Source of the DNA: DATKLL01 sp035542475
GTDB lineage: Bacteria; Desulfobacterota; Syntrophia; Syntrophales; UBA2185
NCBI GenBank assembly: GCA_035542475.1
Contig: DATKLL010000189.1
Coordinates: 1 to 64,000, forward strand
DNA: 64,000 bases
Direction of reading: 5' to 3'
Below are positions 62,290-64,000 of the stretch, one piece after another. How positions within the stretch are numbered: position 1 is the stretch's first letter; each line of letters begins with the position of its first letter. A program made the translations under genes and the position numbers. A model generated the notes under the pieces. That model had not been told where the DNA came from. It did no database searches and saw only the letters and a list, made by a program, of their open reading frames with translations.

Positions 62290-63480
62290 CTATCTTCTTT
62301 CTCTCCATTTTGGAATAGGATATACATACTGTGCGCTGGCATATTTTTGCGGCCATATTGTTTCGTGCTTGCCTTTGATTACCTGCATCACCAGAGTATC
62401 CATGAAGTTCTGGTTTGTGTAGCCCGCCTTATCCTCAAACTTTATCGGGCCGAAGGCCGTCACCATATTTGTTGTTTTGAATGCAACACGGATATCATTT
62501 GGCTTCCACGATTTTGCACGGGTGAGTACATCCTTTATAATATAAAGGGCAGAGTAAGCCTCTGCGCCGTGATATGACGGGTAATCTTTGTACAGTCTTT
62601 TGTACTTTTCCGCAAACTCCCTTGACCCTGGATACGCTATCTGGGGGCTCCACAGGGTGGCTGTCATAACAAGCTCTGAAGCCTCTTTCGCATTTTGTAC
62701 AAACTCCGGGATAGCAAAACCGGCGGCACCGCCTGCGTAGAGTTTCGCGTCAATCCGCAATTCCTTTATCTGCCTCATGAGAAGTGCGGCATCCATAACG
62801 TACGATACCATGTAGATGACATCGGGTCTCGCCGCTTTTACCTTCGACAAAATAGGCCTGAAATCCACCGCGCCTTTTTCATACTGTTCCTTCACGAGGA
62901 CCTGCATGCCGGCTTTCTTCGCTTGATGCACCATGTCCTCAGCGCCGGAAGTGCCGAAATCCGAACTCTCATAAAGGATGGCGATCGTTTTCGGTTTTAC
63001 TACTGTATTCAGAAAAGACATGAATCCTGTTGCATAATATGCGTTGGTCGGGTTAAGGCGAAAAACATATTTGTACCCTTGCTGGGTAATATCGTCCGTT
63101 GCGCCTGTAACGACAAGGTATGGAGTTTTTCTTTCTTCCGCAACCGCCGCGATTGCCTTGGAGCAGGAGGAACTGTATTCACCAAAAACCACAGGCTGTT
63201 TTTTTACATCGATCAGTCTCTCAACGATAGACCGTGCTACTTCCGGCTTGCCCTGAGAGTCTTCAAATTCCAGCACTACCTTCTTGCCTTTGATGCCTCC
63301 CTTGGCATTTATCTCATCCTTAGCAATCTCATAGGACTTCTTCTCTATTTCTCCGAATTTTGCGTTAGTTCCTGTAAGCGGTAAGGGAATGCCCAGCTTA
63401 AGTGTGTCTTGAGCATATACATTTAATGGAGAAAGACCAATTATAAACGTTATTGCGACAAAAAGTGACAACCGTTTCAT
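62290..63480 (-). CDS. livK: Branched-chain amino acid ABC substrate-binding protein LivK
   Basis: The product is 396 aa. A signal peptide (1-23, ending VYAQD) precedes a type-I periplasmic binding fold: LKLGIPLPLTGTNAKFGE, EYSSSCSKAIAAVAEE, and IAILYESSDFGTSGAEDM. The family binds Leu/Ile/Val but also amides, urea or aromatic acids, so the substrate is not certain. AAGGAGGATAAAT precedes the ATG. First gene of livKHMGF, all five genes intact. Confidence 0.95.
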   Translation of the reverse strand: MKRLSLFVAITFIIGLSPLNVYAQDTLKLGIPLPLTGTNAKFGEIEKKSYEIAKDEINAKGGIKGKKVVLEFEDSQGKPEVARSIVERLIDVKKQPVVFGEYSSSCSKAIAAVAEERKTPYLVVTGATDDITQQGYKYVFRLNPTNAYYATGFMSFLNTVVKPKTIAILYESSDFGTSGAEDMVHQAKKAGMQVLVKEQYEKGAVDFRPILSKVKAARPDVIYMVSYVMDAALLMRQIKELRIDAKLYAGGAAGFAIPEFVQNAKEASELVMTATLWSPQIAYPGSREFAEKYKRLYKDYPSYHGAEAYSALYIIKDVLTRAKSWKPNDIRVAFKTTNMVTAFGPIKFEDKAGYTNQNFMDTLVMQVIKGKHETIWPQKYASAQYVYPIPKWRERR

Positions 63481-63553
63481 ATTTATCCTCCTTATTGAAG
63501 AGAGCTGTAGCGCATATTAGTATGATGCCATAGCGGGGTTGAATCGATGTTGT

Positions 63554-63582
63554 TTTTTAAAAGAATTTTTGCAACAAGTCAA
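63554..63582 (-). promoter_or_regulatory. Tentative sigma-70 promoter of the liv operon
   Basis: On the minus strand TTGACT (63582-63577) and TAAAAA (63559-63554) have a 17-nt spacer, about 75 nt upstream of livK. The -10 is weak. Confidence 0.35.
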
Positions 63583-63686
63583 ACAAAAAAATCTATCTGG
63601 GTTCTTTATTTGCTACGTGAAAAAGTTTGTAAAGAAATTATTTAGAAAGAACCTTTGCAGTTCTAAGTTGGAGAGGGATCATGCAG

Positions 63687-64000
63687 TTATTTTTTTTCAA
63701 GAGGAAACGTCAGAGTAGCGCCCAGCCAGCCTGTGATAGACACCAGCGGTATAAAGGACAGGGTGAGCAAAAAGTAAATAACACTTGCATCCCCTTGAGC
63801 GCTCATGATTGATGGATGCGTTATTCTCCATATAAGAGCGCAGGAAGCAGCAATGAGAAGGGTACCGGAAAATAATATCTTCAACGCAACCGGTTTCATC
63901 GGCTTCGCCAGGTAATTCAGCCACCACGTAAACCAGCCGGTCAGCATGGCAACCGGTAAAAATAACAGCCCACCGATAAGCAAGTAAAAAGCCGTACTCT
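63687..64000 (-). CDS. DUF2231-like membrane protein, C-terminal part (runs off the window)
   Basis: The visible frame is 104 codons and stays open to the window edge, so the start lies outside. Three hydrophobic spans are visible: FYLLIGGLLFLPVAMLTGW, KILFSGTLLIAASCALIW, and VIYFLLTLSFIPLVSITGW. The GxxxWxN loop and final span resemble DUF2231, a family of small membrane proteins of unknown role, some proposed to bind heme or to accompany respiratory enzymes. Assignment is tentative. Confidence 0.6.
   Translation of the reverse strand, partial: STAFYLLIGGLLFLPVAMLTGWFTWWLNYLAKPMKPVALKILFSGTLLIAASCALIWRITHPSIMSAQGDASVIYFLLTLSFIPLVSITGWLGATLTFPLEKK

Noticed and set aside
1..64000. tRNA, rRNA, CRISPR arrays, prophage or complete insertion sequences
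   Set aside because: None was recognised on either strand by reading. Apart from the repeats listed, no transposase, integrase or regularly spaced repeat array was seen.

Overview
The window looks like a chromosomal segment of a Gram-negative, strictly anaerobic bacterium. A syntrophic or sulfate-reducing member of the Deltaproteobacteria/Desulfobacterota (Syntrophus/Smithella-like) is the best guess. The pointers are a large two-activase 'CoA activase' protein, [NiFe]-hydrogenase maturation genes (hypABDF), a ubiD/ubiE pair beside a remnant of a futalosine-pathway menaquinone gene, many PAS/GAF/CBS sensor kinases, sigma-54 signalling, a PrkA/YeaH/SpoVR stress operon, and an in-frame UGA that looks like selenocysteine. 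This assignment is inference from gene content. No rRNA, tRNA, CRISPR array or complete insertion sequence was recognised.

Layout. 1-5.9 kb: the 5' end of mreB (leftward) and a divergent PpiD-type envelope chaperone, a RodZ-like membrane protein, a 17-repeat MORN protein, a 116-bp palindromic repeat, a retropepsin-like protease and a DJ-1/PfpI protein. 6-11.5 kb: adenine deaminase overlapping a Nudix hydrolase, then hsp20 and lon. 11.5-14.3 kb: ubiD and ubiE, overlapping by ATGA, preceded by a truncated MqnE-like reading frame. 14.4-17 kb: a single-domain response regulator, a small secreted protein flanked by an imperfect inverted repeat, a rhodanese with an in-frame UGA at its active site, and a TlpA-like thioredoxin. 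17-20 kb: a four-PAS hybrid kinase with a terminator-like hairpin in its leader. 20.3-27.8 kb: a leftward operon prkA - yeaH(DUF444) - spoVR - second prkA, with a well-formed sigma-54 promoter. 28-35 kb: two MORN proteins (one a MORN/coiled-coil/MORN dumbbell), a CBS4-PAS-kinase-receiver and a double-GAF protein. 35-42 kb: hypD-hypF rightward, and hypA-hypB-ferredoxin leftward, with an ATP-grasp ligase between. 42.4-46 kb: DedA, a beta-solenoid/membrane protein, glmM and a DinB-like protein. 46.3-57.9 kb: a leftward series of B12-binding protein, MFS-acyltransferase fusion, 7TMR-DISM kinase, sigma-54 response regulator, CoA activase and an outer-membrane barrel. 58-64 kb: a DUF2238-like protein, a complete livKHMGF transporter, and a partial DUF2231-like membrane protein.

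Two points stand out. First, the rhodanese at 15868-16299 reads through a UGA that sits exactly at the second cysteine of the family's Tyr-Cys-x-Cys loop. Forty-one further sense codons continue the rhodanese fold to a TAA that is followed by a perfect hairpin, which strongly suggests a selenoprotein. Second, the region 51-57 kb looks like a self-contained regulatory circuit. A kinase and an NtrC-type regulator are translationally coupled to each other. They lie directly upstream of a TGGTAC-N5-TTGCT sigma-54 promoter and a GTGCAA-N6-TTGCAC dyad in front of the CoA activase gene.

Starts were moved from the longest frame to internal codons wherever a Shine-Dalgarno sequence or a four-base gene overlap decided the matter. 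Family assignments rest on recognised motifs read by eye. No database search was run.
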